A stretch of DNA of 64,000 bases from Rhodosorus marinus. Taxonomy: Eukaryota > Rhodophyta > Stylonematophyceae > Stylonematales > Stylonemataceae. Below the pieces are notes generated by a model. It searched no databases and was not told the origin of the DNA. It saw only the letters and a list, made by a program, of their open reading frames with translations. The stretch is taken from NCBI GenBank assembly GCA_029953675.1, contig JAMWBK010000012.1, forward strand, positions 1,091,868-1,155,867, given 5' to 3'. A program made the position numbers and the translations under genes. Every line of letters starts with the position of its first letter. Positions within the stretch are counted from its first letter, which is position 1. This document shows, one piece after another, positions 53,524-63,518 of this stretch.

Positions 53524-53958
53524 ACGTTAAGGGGCTAACAAGGACAAATATACGATGAGGTTTAAGGAAAGCTTTATGATCGAGAAGGAGATGCTGGGAC
53601 AGTACCCAGAACCTTTCCGCCACCCGGGCACCAATGGCCCTGGCCCAGGCGAAGAGGGGATGGCGACACCGAATGGGAGTCGGATGCCAGAACCGAGCGG
53701 CAGGACCACAATCACCCAGGATTTACAAGCAGCGAACACACAGGAGGCTTACGGGATGGAGACTCAAGAGGCAACTGGACCTGCGGCAGCCTTTTTGCAC
53801 CAACTTCGCGCCTTCGACCAGTGCTATCAGGACTTGGGAATTGGTGAAGCAGTTATCGCGGACTTCTACCAGGCTGTATTCAAACTCTACTCACGGATTA
53901 ACAGCACCACTGAACTCGAAGGAATTACCGCACGTCTCTCCGAGCTTTCAGCAAAACC
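53524..53958 (+). mobile_element. Family C 5'-end fragment with ORF1 start
   Basis: C 5' UTR and the first 134 codons of ORF1 (from 53555), with PYPEP-like QYPEPF and the block FLHQLRAFDQCYQDLGIGEAVIADFYQAVFKLYSRINS. It is cut after the LSAKP block, and the cut is sealed by a telomere-like unit whose TAG ends the frame at 53962. Confidence 0.88.
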
Positions 53959-53972
53959 TTAGTCTGGGGTTA
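53959..53972 (+). repeat. Telomere-like seed at a C/host-gene junction
   Basis: TTAGTCTGGGGTTA is an exact 14-nt match to the terminal array. To its left is truncated C ORF1; to its right is host-like coding sequence on the other strand. Confidence 0.88.
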
Positions 53973-54528
53973 AAATGCGACAGAAACTTTCCACGGTGCA
54001 GACATATCGGAACGGTTTCTTCTCGTCTGGTATTCGGCACTTTTGAGTGGTATTTGCGGCTGGCGCCAAATACCCACGTACAGACGTTTCACCCTGATTG
54101 AACACGGCAAACGCAAAGAACTCAAGTAACCCACAGCACGAGAAGTCCGACTCACCGCGCGGGATCCTGTCAGGACAGATGTCCATTTTCATCCTTAAGG
54201 GCGCAGTGGCCAACTTCCTCTTTGTGAACCTGTTCTTTCCAGTAGGAAGGGGCTCTCCCGCCGTAATGATTCCTGCTCTGAGCTTTCCAAGGCTCAAATT
54301 ATTTCCTTCCACGGTAAATACCGCTCGAAAGCAGCGACTTTCCTTCCTCTCCACAACTGACAAAATTACCGTCCCCAGCATAGTACCATTTCTTGCCAGG
54401 AGGTTAGCATCCAGTCGTTTGGAATCGTAGAACACACCCTCTAACGCATCAGCGCACGTTGGCGGCGCGGACCACGCCATGTCCAAAAGCGCCAGGCTCA
54501 ACGCAACAAGAATGATAACTCTCATCAT
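53959..54528 (-). CDS. Small secreted 8-cysteine protein, orphan
   Basis: About 189 aa from the Met at 54528 (an upstream Met at 54555 would add 9 residues). Signal peptide MMRVIILVALSLALLDMAWSA, then a mature part with eight Cys (four possible disulfides), one CC pair (SDFSCCGLLEFF) and several basic stretches. I do not recognise a family. Its last residues and stop (TPD-stop) are encoded by the complement of the telomere-like unit 53959-53972, so its native C terminus may have been lost. Intronless. It could be a real gene or a truncated one. Confidence 0.6.
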   Translation of the reverse strand: MMRVIILVALSLALLDMAWSAPPTCADALEGVFYDSKRLDANLLARNGTMLGTVILSVVERKESRCFRAVFTVEGNNLSLGKLRAGIITAGEPLPTGKNRFTKRKLATAPLRMKMDICPDRIPRGESDFSCCGLLEFFAFAVFNQGETSVRGYLAPAANTTQKCRIPDEKKPFRYVCTVESFCRILTPD

Positions 54529-54730
54529 ATCACGAGCAAGACTCGACGATGTCAATCCGATCCGTGCCTCTGACTGCTCTCGAAATCGCTACCCTCTCGT
54601 CCAAAAGTCTTCACTCGTAGAAGCTAAAAAGGCTCTCAGCTCCAGCCTAACCGGAGTACCTTTCACGGAAGTGGAGCTTTCCACTCACCTCCCCATCTTA
54701 CTCCGCAGACAATCACCGTATATGTACTGA
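54529..54730. other. Upstream region of the orphan gene
   Basis: Short intergenic DNA. Nothing recognised. Confidence 0.35.
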
Positions 54731-54795
54731 ATGAATGTGTTTATTGGGAGACTGAGAAAGAACTTCGAGGGTGAAAAAGTCTAATACTGGCCAAA
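54731..54795 (-). mobile_element. Diverged family A-like 3' tail
   Basis: GAATGAATGTGTTTATTGGGAGACTGAG with CGAGGGTGAAAAAGTCTAA echoes the A 3' end (GAATGAATGGTTTAATCGGAGGCTG, CGAGGGGAAAAAAAGACTAAG). A related A subfamily. Confidence 0.6.
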
Positions 54796-55409
54796 TTCAT
54801 GTAACTCCGGAAAATACTGGAGTATGCCAAAGCCACCAACTTACAAAGGCGCCCCAAAATCTGGTCCCTTTGGATACACGGTGCTTGAAGACTGCAGTCT
54901 GCAGTCTGCAGTCTCTTAGATGACGTCCGCAAAGGAATTCCAGCACTCCCAACGGTTTATTTCTACTTCGGTAGCCTCATGTTGTGACCGAAAAGCAATT
55001 TCGTCGATGATTTCCCAAAGGAATCGGGCGCTCCCAACGCTTTTTCGTCGATGACATCCAAAAGGAGTCCGGCGCTCCCAACGGCTTTTTATCTGTTTTG
55101 TTCGTTGGATGGGAATGTTGTCGGTGAAAATGTGTTCAAGACGAGCTTGGGAAAAGAGCTCACTAATTCGTTGCAAGGTACCCCTTTCTTGGGACTTGCG
55201 CCGTGCCTGCATATGACCAGCTTCTCGCGCAGGTGGTCGCCGCGTTCCACCCAATCCCCCACACCTCCAATCCCAACCGCCCAACGGCTTTTTTCCTTAA
55301 GAAAGAAACATTTCTTTCACAAATCGATTAATATATTACAATTTATAGCAAAACACGTACTTGTCTTAAATTTATTTCTCCGTATCACTTTATACTATTT
55401 TACATAATA
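54796..55409. other. Intergenic DNA with short repeats
   Basis: CAGTCTG occurs three times at 54894-54914. A unit with AAAGGA.TC.GGCGCTCCCAACG recurs at 54930-54959, 55017-55040 and 55060-55083. No gene is recognised. Confidence 0.5.
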
Positions 55410-58302
55410 TGAATGAATGAATGAATGAATGAATGAATGAATGGTTTAATCGGAGGCTGAAAAAAAAACCCCGAGGGGAAAAAAAGACTAAGCGCGGCGA
55501 AGTACTCGCGCCTCCAACATCAAAGCGGCATTCATGCGCCACAGCAGGAAACTTAAGCGGGTAAACAACGATTGAAGACGGTCAGGGCGTTCGCGGAACA
55601 ACTCCCGAAGCCAGCGAGAACCAACAGAGTCCATGAACCCAAAGCACTCAATGATCAGGGGTACCAAGCGATGTGCTAGTGCCGAAGCACGAACACCAGG
55701 GGAAGACAAAGCCCCCGCGTATTTGATCTCTTTGCGGCGTCTCATGCTGGCGGCGGCAGATCCACGGCGCTCCCCCGCAGCCGGGAGATAACGACTAGCT
55801 TGAGGGTTAGGAACAGCAAGATCAACGTATGTGGTACGGCGGCTGTCGTCACAGGTGATCACCAGATCGGCTACACGGCGTTCATCATTTTGAAAGTCCG
55901 CGACGGGTAAAGGTTTCTCACGTTCGATTTCCAGACCGGCTTGCCGGACTATAGGCCGAAGTTCCCGGTATAACAGGTTCAAGATCCGTGTGTGGCGGCG
56001 GGTTCGAGCACCTTTCACCGCCGGGCAACTAGCGAGCAGGTGGGCGCCAAAATCTGCGTTGTCTTCAGTCTGAGAGCAGAGAGGGCACGACGAACCCATC
56101 TCGTACGGCCAAGGGGGCTGATGTAAGCCGAGGTATAAGCGCAGTGAAGTACGCACTTCGAAATCCGACAGTGTGAGTGGCGGAAAGGCTGGTACGGTCA
56201 TGAGCCACTGAGAGCTAATAACCCCTCCAAGACTACGTAGGCGGGCGCGAGCGCGAGAAGATGAGACCATCTGCGCGAGGAGTCGGCCATATGCAGCACG
56301 GTGCAAGTCCCAAGAAAGGATATTTTGCAGCGCATCCGTGCGTGCTTGAGCTCGGCTCCCAGCGCGCTGGGAATCATCAGGAGGATCAACTGGAACTTCT
56401 TCTTCTGCGGCAACCACTGGGTCAATCTCCCCTAGAACAGGTTCAGGCGCAGGACGAATCCCCGGGGCGGAGCCTCGAGAGCGGTCAAATACAGCTCGCC
56501 AGTCAGGAAGACGGGGTTGAACGGTTTCGGGGAGACTAGTACAGGAATTCAGGGCGGTTTGGAGCTCCAGAAACAAGTCTTGGGCGCTTTCCGGTACGCT
56601 GGGAAGCAAGACACCCCGCGAGAGGCTCGCCATCAAATTGCGGAACTTCGAGATACCCAAGCTGCTCAAAGTGGGAAGTGCGGTTCCCCAGGCCCCTACT
56701 GCAGCTGCAGGTTGGACCACAACACGATTGCAGAGGCCCAGTCCCCCCAATCGCAATGGGAGGCCTACCTGGGCGCGCACAACATCACAGGTGGGTCGCG
56801 GCAGAGCGCTCAGCTCTTCATCGAGAAAATACCCCAGGTCACGGAAACTTTCAGCATCCGCACGAGTGGCCAACCACCGGCCCCAATGAGTTGGAAGTGA
56901 GCGAAGCCAATAGGTTAACCGCTGACTGCAACAATACCGAAACAGCAACAACGAGCACTGGAGAAAGCCCGGAGGTAGCCGTCGAAGCTCTGCAACCAGC
57001 TGTCTGTGCTTACCGAGGAGCTGCAGCAACTCGCCTTCAACGAAGGACGGCGACCCGTAGGGGATGCCTAAGTGGACAAAACCATCCGGTCTCCAAATAT
57101 CCTGGAACGACGCAGGTACCTGCTGCTCTTGTGCAGCTACACCTCCCCAGTAGAACGATTTGTGATGATTAACCTCCAGGTCAACCCGCGAAGCCAAGGA
57201 GCGGAGACGATCATAAGCGAGTGCTAGAGTATCAGGGGGCCCCAGGAGGCACACGTCGTCGTGGTATGCAACCGTACGAACCTGCGGGAATTCGGAGCGA
57301 AGACAAAGCAAGACGAGTTGTAGTCCACAGGCATGTAGGAAAGGGGACAAGGGATCACCCTGTTGTACCCCTGTGCGCGCCGCAAACGTGTGTGAGGAAG
57401 CGCCAAGGGTGTCATAGGTAGCCCCACGACCAAGCGGAGAATAAATTCTACTAACAAAGGGAAAGCCTACAGGGAAGACTTCGCGCACCACGTGCATGAG
57501 AGCCGGACGAGAGACGCGGTTGAACGCATTGGTAAAATCTACAGAGAGGAGCCCAGAATCTGGGGAGAACGCCATTTCCGAACGGAGTAAAACAGACAAC
57601 AACTCACAGCCACCACGATAGCCCACGCCTAACTGCACGTGCCCAAAGAAACGGCGGGATTCGGGAACCAGGATTTTCACTAACCATCGCGCCGCCAATT
57701 TGCGGACCACCTCAACCAGGCCAATAGGGCGAATAGCAGGGCTCGAGGCCGTGTGGCCGGGCTTCGAAAGCAGACACAACTGCGAACGCCCGACCAAGAA
57801 CCACGCACACTCACACAGGGGATCACCATTCACAAGCGCTTCGACCACCCACGCCAACGCCTTCAAACCTTCATCACTTAAGAAACGGAGATATTCCACC
57901 CGCAGCCCCGAGGGCCCTGGGGAACGGCCCTTCGGAGCATCATGAACCAACTCACGCACCGCCTCCAGATTGACCACTAACCGCGCACTGGGATGTGGCG
58001 CGGCGCGGTACTCTTCCAACACTGATTCAAACGAGGAGTCCCAAGGGGAGCCTTCCGAGGGAAAGAGCAAACGGAGCGGTGAAGAAAGATCATCGGAGTA
58101 TGGAACCACAGGTTGCCGCTGCTGGAGGATCCCGGCTGCCCGCCGCAGATCACCGCCTGCCACCGCGTGACGCGCCCGATTCTGTCGAGAAGACCTAAAA
58201 GCTGAGGAAGCACTAGGAGAAAAGGAAGAGAGAGAAGCGAAATAAAGACGTTCGAGGTCCTCAAAGTCGCCGGAAAGGAACATTTGCAGTTTTCGGCGAG
58301 GC
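55410..58302 (-). mobile_element. Family A retrotransposon, copy 2, 5'-truncated
   Basis: 2.9 kb on the minus strand. The 3' tail is an (ATTC)n run (plus GAAT repeats, 55411-55442). It is truncated 5' in ORF2 at about 58302, where identity to A copy 1 stops at GGCGAG. A short TATGAAT at both edges may be the target duplication. Confidence 0.93.
55488..58283 (-). CDS. Family A ORF2, intact but lacking the first 116 codons
   Basis: 931 codons from MFLSGDFEDLERL, which equals residue 117 of A copy 1 ORF2. RT motifs (PKGRSPGPSGLRVEYLR, VDFTNAFNRVSR, GVQQGDPLSP, AYHDDVCLLG), the CCHC motif and the D-x14-D endonuclease are all intact. Only scattered substitutions separate it from copy 1. Here the first RT block reads GPSGLR, the common form, while copy 1 has GPSRLR, so copy 1 may carry a harmful change. 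Without the 5' end there is no native promoter or start. Confidence 0.88.
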   Translation of the reverse strand: MFLSGDFEDLERLYFASLSSFSPSASSAFRSSRQNRARHAVAGGDLRRAAGILQQRQPVVPYSDDLSSPLRLLFPSEGSPWDSSFESVLEEYRAAPHPSARLVVNLEAVRELVHDAPKGRSPGPSGLRVEYLRFLSDEGLKALAWVVEALVNGDPLCECAWFLVGRSQLCLLSKPGHTASSPAIRPIGLVEVVRKLAARWLVKILVPESRRFFGHVQLGVGYRGGCELLSVLLRSEMAFSPDSGLLSVDFTNAFNRVSRPALMHVVREVFPVGFPFVSRIYSPLGRGATYDTLGASSHTFAARTGVQQGDPLSPFLHACGLQLVLLCLRSEFPQVRTVAYHDDVCLLGPPDTLALAYDRLRSLASRVDLEVNHHKSFYWGGVAAQEQQVPASFQDIWRPDGFVHLGIPYGSPSFVEGELLQLLGKHRQLVAELRRLPPGFLQCSLLLFRYCCSQRLTYWLRSLPTHWGRWLATRADAESFRDLGYFLDEELSALPRPTCDVVRAQVGLPLRLGGLGLCNRVVVQPAAAVGAWGTALPTLSSLGISKFRNLMASLSRGVLLPSVPESAQDLFLELQTALNSCTSLPETVQPRLPDWRAVFDRSRGSAPGIRPAPEPVLGEIDPVVAAEEEVPVDPPDDSQRAGSRAQARTDALQNILSWDLHRAAYGRLLAQMVSSSRARARLRSLGGVISSQWLMTVPAFPPLTLSDFEVRTSLRLYLGLHQPPWPYEMGSSCPLCSQTEDNADFGAHLLASCPAVKGARTRRHTRILNLLYRELRPIVRQAGLEIEREKPLPVADFQNDERRVADLVITCDDSRRTTYVDLAVPNPQASRYLPAAGERRGSAAASMRRRKEIKYAGALSSPGVRASALAHRLVPLIIECFGFMDSVGSRWLRELFRERPDRLQSLFTRLSFLLWRMNAALMLEARVLRRA

Positions 58303-58618
58303 AGGTATGAATCGTTATATAGTTTTACGCGTTCTGTATTTGTAAATAATATTTAATAATTATCCAGGGTTTCTTTTGTTTGAGGGTCGTACATGTTTTT
58401 TAATAGAATTGTGGGTGGATTGTTTTCCTGTAGGTTACCCCCTTTTTTTTCGACGACGGGGACAGTTGGGGGGGAGAGGGAGGATTCAATCTATAGGGAA
58501 TGGGTTGGATCGGTTGTTTTCTGTAGCTGGGGGATTGGCTGTCAATTATGGCATTCATCTGCTGCATTGCTCCATTATGATTGCTCTATTATTTACATGA
58601 TGGATAGGGCTGGGTAGA
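58303..58618. other. Unassigned DNA
   Basis: AT-rich start, then a G-rich stretch around 58460. Nothing recognised. Confidence 0.35.
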
Positions 58619-58838
58619 GTGTGTAATAGCCGGAGAGCTACTTCATGTGGCATGCGCGGTCAGCTATCCCACCTATGGCTAACCACTCTGCCCTGTACAC
58701 CAGGCCAACGACTGGACGCCTTCCAGTTCCGGACTGCGGCACGCATCTTGGGTTTGCCACAGGTCTCTTGGCATTCCAATCGCCCTTCCTTCTGCCAAGG
58801 TTGTGCGCGCCGTAACGACGGATGTGGGTACCATTGTC
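58619..58838 (+). mobile_element. Family B' fragment, plus strand
   Basis: Encodes MRGQLSHLWLTTLPCTPGQRLDAFQFRTAARILGLPQVSWHSNRPSFCQGCARRNDGCGYH, the region leading into the B zinc motif. It breaks at the motif and is joined to C sequence. Confidence 0.8.
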
Positions 58839-58990
58839 AGCAAAGAAACCCCTAATGGGTTGTGCGGCTACGTTCTAAGATAGGGACGATGTCATAGTCT
58901 GCTTCGTCGACATGACGAGCCTGGGTGGCAAGGATAGCGTTTCCTTTCCGTAGAGTGCGGTTCAAGATCGCCCGAGCCTCATTTACTTGG
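58838..58990 (-). mobile_element. Family C C-terminal fragment
   Basis: Reverse complement of 63305-63455 (end of C ORF2, DEADYDIVPILERSHTTH region) at high similarity. Its other part lies at 61166 onward, with a B/B' block inserted between. Confidence 0.85.
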
Positions 58991-61165
58991 CTTTATTGGA
59001 CTGGACTTTACTAGCATAGCCTGAAGCGCTACGCAAGGCGTGAAGATGAACTAATAACTAGGGAGGGAAGTATGCAACCCCAGGCGCCGATGGCGCGCCT
59101 CGGAAAGCATACTAGCATATTGGCATAGCCTACAGCGCTACGCAAACCGTGAAAAGGAACTAAGAACTAGATAGGGAAGCGTGCAAACCCCGGCAAGCAT
59201 GCTGCCCGAATATCGCCACAGAGAGACACTTAAGCGCCTCAAAAGTTCCAAGTATTCAACAGGATGCTCAGTGAAACATTTCCGCAACAACTCCAAACCC
59301 GACTTCTCCACGTGACCAAAGCTTTCCACAATGAAAGGCTGGAACCGGTGGGAGCGACCCTCAGCGCGAGGCAGGCAGGCCATACTCTCAGCATACCGTC
59401 GTTCCTTCACGCGGCGAAGGGCTGAAGCAGCTGCTCCCCGGCGGCGGGCGGCAGCCGTGAGATGGGGGCTTGCCACAGGGCATGTAATCGCGAGGTCAAC
59501 ATATGCTGAGCGTATGGGGGCAGCATCTCGGACGAGGAGATCTGCGATACAGCGGGGCGGTGCCCTATCCAAGACCGATCTGGGTAGTTCCGATTCCACC
59601 TCAACCGTATGCCCTACCCGAGTCAAACATTCGCTGAGAACGTGCTTGAGGCGAGTCTGACGCCTCGTACGAAGACCTCTCAACAGTCCGCATGAACCTC
59701 AGAAATGGTAACCACAAGCATCGATCCGACTCTCACATCCCTGACAGAAAGACGGCCGATTAGAGTGCCACGGAGCTTGTGGCAAACCCAGGTAAATCCG
59801 TGAGGCAGAGCGAAACTGGAAGGCATCCAGACGGTGACCCAGTGATGACGGCATGGTCGTTAACCACAAATGTGATAGATGGCCTCCCATGCCGCGGAGG
59901 CGAGCGGCGGTGGTAGGCGGTGTGAGTGGAGAGTTGAGCAAGATTGCGTGAGCGGCACTGTGTTGGCCCCAGGTGAGGCTATGTTGAATCACATCGGTGC
60001 GCGAGCTCTACGATCGGCTCAGACCCGGGTAATCGGCAACCAGTGACCCGGGGCTAGCTTCCCCCTCGTCGGCGAGTACTCTGTCGATGGGAGAGTCCTC
60101 GAGCGCCTCAGTTCGTCCCCATAACAGCTCCTTCCAGGAGCGAAATCTGGATCGGCTCTAGTCCGGCACGGCGTTGCACTTACTGACCGCCTGATGCAGA
60201 GCATCATAAATACTCAAAAGCGGTGGCGGAAGGGTCACAGGGTCTTCGCTAGTCAGTGCTCTAGCCAAAAGGCAAGCACTTCGCATTCGAAAACTCACGA
60301 AGGTGCGAAGTGCGGTAGCTCAGGAGGCGACCGCCGCTGCCGAGCATACGAGTCCACGGTCGGCCACTCCAAATCTGCCTAATCGTAAAGGTAGGACATT
60401 CTGGCCACGAATTAGGTCCCTGTCGGGAGCCGCTTCCACATCAAGGGGTTCATCCAGGAGCGTTCCCCAGTGCTTCAGCGTCGCCTCGTCCGCCTTGACT
60501 GCCATCCACGAGCCCCAGTGCGGTGGAAGGCTTCGCAGCCAGTAATTCAGTCGGGGGCCGGCACAAAAGCGGGAGAGCAGGCAGGCCGATTGGAGCATGC
60601 TATCCGGTAGGCGCTCAATGGCGTCGGTGAGCTGCTTATGGCGCGCTAAAACTCGTTCGCAAGAGTCTTGGACAAAGTTTTCACTCCCCAAACCGACGCC
60701 ATGGTGCTCGAGCCCCGCATGTTCACCAAGGGCCCGGAGACTAGGTGGCAGGGAGCCCCTCGAAACTTCACGCGGGCCGAGAAAACGGCATTTTTCGGGT
60801 TACACGGTTTGACCTACTCCACGTGCGAGTGTTTCGATCTGGGTCAGTCCCGGAGCCAAGTACTCAGGAGTGCCCAGTAACATCATGTCGTCATGGTAGG
60901 CACAGATGCGAAGCTCCGGCACCTCAGCCGCCAGTCGCTGGAGCACGAGCTGCCTCGCACATGCGTGAAGTACCGGCCTACAAGGATCACCCTGTTTAAC
61001 GCCAGTACTTGCTGCAAAAACAGATCCCTGTGTTGTCAAGTAACGGAGGCTCCCCCCTCCGTAAATACCGGATAGGAACGGCCACGCCTCCGAGAATCCC
61101 CTGCGAATCACCTCCAAAGCATGCGTCCGCGAGACGCTGTTGAACGCGTTACGGAAGTCAACTAC
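58991..61165 (-). mobile_element. B 3' end plus B' copy inserted in C
   Basis: 58991-59108 is a B-type 3' end only (GGACTTTACTAGCATAGCC on plus). 59110-61165 is a longer B' copy with frameshifts: RT blocks VDFRNAFNSVSR, GVKQGDPCRPVLHAC and AYHDDMMLLG (about 60880-61150), the post-RT block DEPLDVEAAPDRDLIRG (about 60410-60460), and the endonuclease (about 59138-59680). Together they split a minus-strand C fragment. Confidence 0.87.
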
Positions 61166-61650
61166 CAAAACGCCCAATGCCCAATGCAGATGGGAAAACT
61201 CCGAATGCTTCCAGACAGAAGGGGATGAAGATGTCGTCGTTGTGTTCTCCGATACTGTCACGGTATTGGGACTCTTTAACCATTTCCGCTTTGTGTGCCG
61301 CATACTGTGTCTCCCAAGACGCTTTGTATAGGTGTGTTCTTTGCAACGGCGAGGTCACCTTAACATCGATGACGTAGAGCTTGTCTGTTCGTGGGTGTCG
61401 AGCTAGGATGTCAGGCCCGAGCCGTTTGGTAGTGTCCAGTCGGTTCTACTGTCACTTCTAGTCGCCATTGTCTCAGCACTGTCGCCAGTGCATCCCTGAC
61501 CATATTGTGTCGAAGTGTCCAGCTCCCCAGACTAACGTAACCCCGTAGCCTTTATTCGGCAGCTACCTACCGCAGGGCCATATCACTACTCTATGTACCC
61601 CAGACACAAGTGTCCTTCAGCTGCTGGAAACCCTTATTGTAGTCGCCAGT
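61166..61650 (-). mobile_element. Family C fragments, two head to tail, with telomere-like unit
   Basis: On the minus strand, a C 3' end (61640-61551, with GGCAGCTACC at 61558-61567 on plus) is followed by a telomere-like unit (61544-61525) and then by a 5'-truncated C that starts in the zinc region and includes GPDILARHPRTDKLYVIDVKVTSPLQ (D-x14-D, about 61430-61345) and YRDSIGEHNDDIFIPFCLEAFG. It is the inverted form of the arrangement at 53400-53560. Confidence 0.85.
61525..61544 (-). repeat. Interstitial telomere-like unit, inverted
   Basis: CCCCAGACTAACGTAACCCC is an exact 20-nt reverse complement of the terminal array. Confidence 0.92.
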
Positions 61651-61800
61651 AGTGATTCGTAGTTAGTCAGCTACCTGAGTGTTTAGGATCAAGGTTGGGT
61701 AGGATTAGGGTTTTCGCATCTGCGTGAACGTTTTCCCTAAACCTAAGCATCTCAGAGATAGAACGGCATATATATACGATCCTTGAAGGCACCAGGTATG
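61651..61800. other. Unassigned DNA
   Basis: Nothing recognised. Confidence 0.3.
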
Positions 61801-62160
61801 GTTTGGTTCGAAATAAAGGGTTACGTCGAAGGAACGAACGCTCGTACCTTGCTTTGTTGACATCGATAACAGCGCAGGCTCCAACATCTCCTGTTACATC
61901 TGGTCATTGAGTGTTTTGGGTTGTGATTCCGTTGGCCTTACTGGCTTTCGGGAATCGTCCAACAGTTTGTCCTGAACGTCTCTCGTTCACCCGTCTAAAT
62001 TTCTTGGGGTAGCGCTTCCCTCGTCAATAGTTTCCTCTTTTTTTCCCCTCGGCTTGTTTTGCGTTTGTTTTTCTCAGTCTCAGACACACATTCATTCAGT
62101 TCCGAATGAGGGAGAGCATTGGAAAACTAGTCAATAGGAAAATCTTGGAATTAGAGGCTT
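61801..62160 (+). repeat. Direct repeat, copy 1, A-like tail
   Basis: About 75-80% similar by eye to 62180-62560. Shared blocks include TCGAAATA.AGGGTTA, CTGGTCATTGAGTGTTTTGG and CGTCTAAATTTCT. Its 3' part (CCCCTCGGC..TTTTTCTCAGTCTCAGACACA, CATTCATTCAG) is a plus-strand version of the A-like 3' tail seen at 54731, so the unit is probably the end of an A-related element. Confidence 0.65.
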
Positions 62161-62179
62161 CAGCAAAAATTCCAATTTT

Positions 62180-62560
62180 TTCGTTCGAAATAGAGGGTTA
62201 ACGTCGAAGCAAATAACGCCAAGTACCTTGTTTTGTTGACATAGATAACAGCCCATGCTCCAACAACACCTCCTGTTACCCATCTGGTCATTGAGTGTTT
62301 TGGATTTATGGATTCCCTTGGCCATATTGGCTTTCGGGAGTTGTCCAACGGCTTTACCCTGACCGTCTCTCCTCGTTGTTTACTGTCTAAATTTCTCTGG
62401 AACCAGTGCTGCCCTCGTCCGTGGTTCTTTTTTTCCCTCGCCTTGTTTTGTTTTTGTTTTATCAGGCTCAAACACATTCGTTCAGTTCGAATAAATTGAA
62501 GGAGAGAATTGGAAAAATAATCGATAAGAAAATCTTGGAATTTGAGTCCCATTTTTGAGC
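62180..62560 (+). repeat. Direct repeat, copy 2, A-like tail
   Basis: Partner of 61801-62160, again ending in CCCTCGCC..TTTATCAGGCTCAAACACATTCGTTCAG. The two copies are head to tail. Confidence 0.65.
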
Positions 62561-62635
62561 GCATTTCAATCTGCCAACGGTTTTTTTTCTGGTATTCCAA
62601 GTCGGCCTTTTCGCTGTTTCCCGACTCAGAAGTGG

Positions 62636-63518
62636 GGTCGATTGTGGCACGTCTCCCTCAGGGCAAGAGCCCAGGCCCTAGCGGACTCTGGGCGGAACAC
62701 ATACAAGGTGCAACTCAACATACACAAGTGGCATTGATTCGAGTACTGCGACAACTCGCAACCGCTTCGGAGAAATTCTCCCCGACTCTGACTCCCGCCC
62801 CTCGCAGCAGCAGACTCCTACCATTCGCGAAGCCAAACAAGGATCCGCACCCCAAGAAAACCCCGGCGTTCGGCCTATCGGCGCACAAGAGGTTCTACGA
62901 AAGATAGCGACGCAGTGGGCCCTTCGCGCTGTGGTCGACCGGGTGCGTGAGCTCCTGGTACCACTACAACTCGGTATTGGCGTCAGCGGCGGGTGTGAAC
63001 GCTCGCTACATGCGATCCAGGCCCACTTGTCATGCGAACCTCATTCAGCGGTCCTCAGGCTTGACCTGGAGAATGCATTTAACCGAAGTTCTGGGGGAAC
63101 ACACCTCCACAAAGCGTCTTGGGAGACCGGGTATGCGGCACGGAAAGCGGAAAAGTTTAAAGAGTCCAAATACCGTGACAGTATCGGAGAACATAACGAC
63201 GACATCTTCGTCCCCTTCTGCCTGGAAACATTTGGGCAGATGGGACAACAAGCGAGTGAGTTCCTCAAGGAAGCGACTATACACCTGGATCAGCGGGCAA
63301 CGCAAGTAAGTGAGGCTCGGGCGATCTTGAACCGCACTTTGTGGAAAGGAAACGCTATCCTTGCCACCCAGGCACGTCGTGTCGACGAAGCAGACTATGA
63401 CATCGTCCCTATCTTAGAACGTAGCCACACAACCCATTAGGGGTTTCTTTGCTGACCAATAGGATCCTTATTGCTTCTTAATGGGCTCCAATAGGGAGTT
63501 CTTCAGTAAAGTGTACGC
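62636..63518 (+). mobile_element. Family C terminal copy, RT-to-endonuclease deletion
   Basis: Begins in the RT (PQGKSPGPSGL-like, 62648-62690) and runs through GVSGGCERSLHAIQAHLSCEP and LRLDLENAFNR (62985-63084), then jumps to the end of the endonuclease (GGTHLHKASWETGYAARKAEKF) and on to the ORF2 stop at 63440. The catalytic IHDD, zinc motif and D-x14-D core are all deleted. Frameshifts occur near 62850-62930. The 3' end (CAGTAAAGTGTACGC) joins the telomere-like array directly. Confidence 0.88.
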
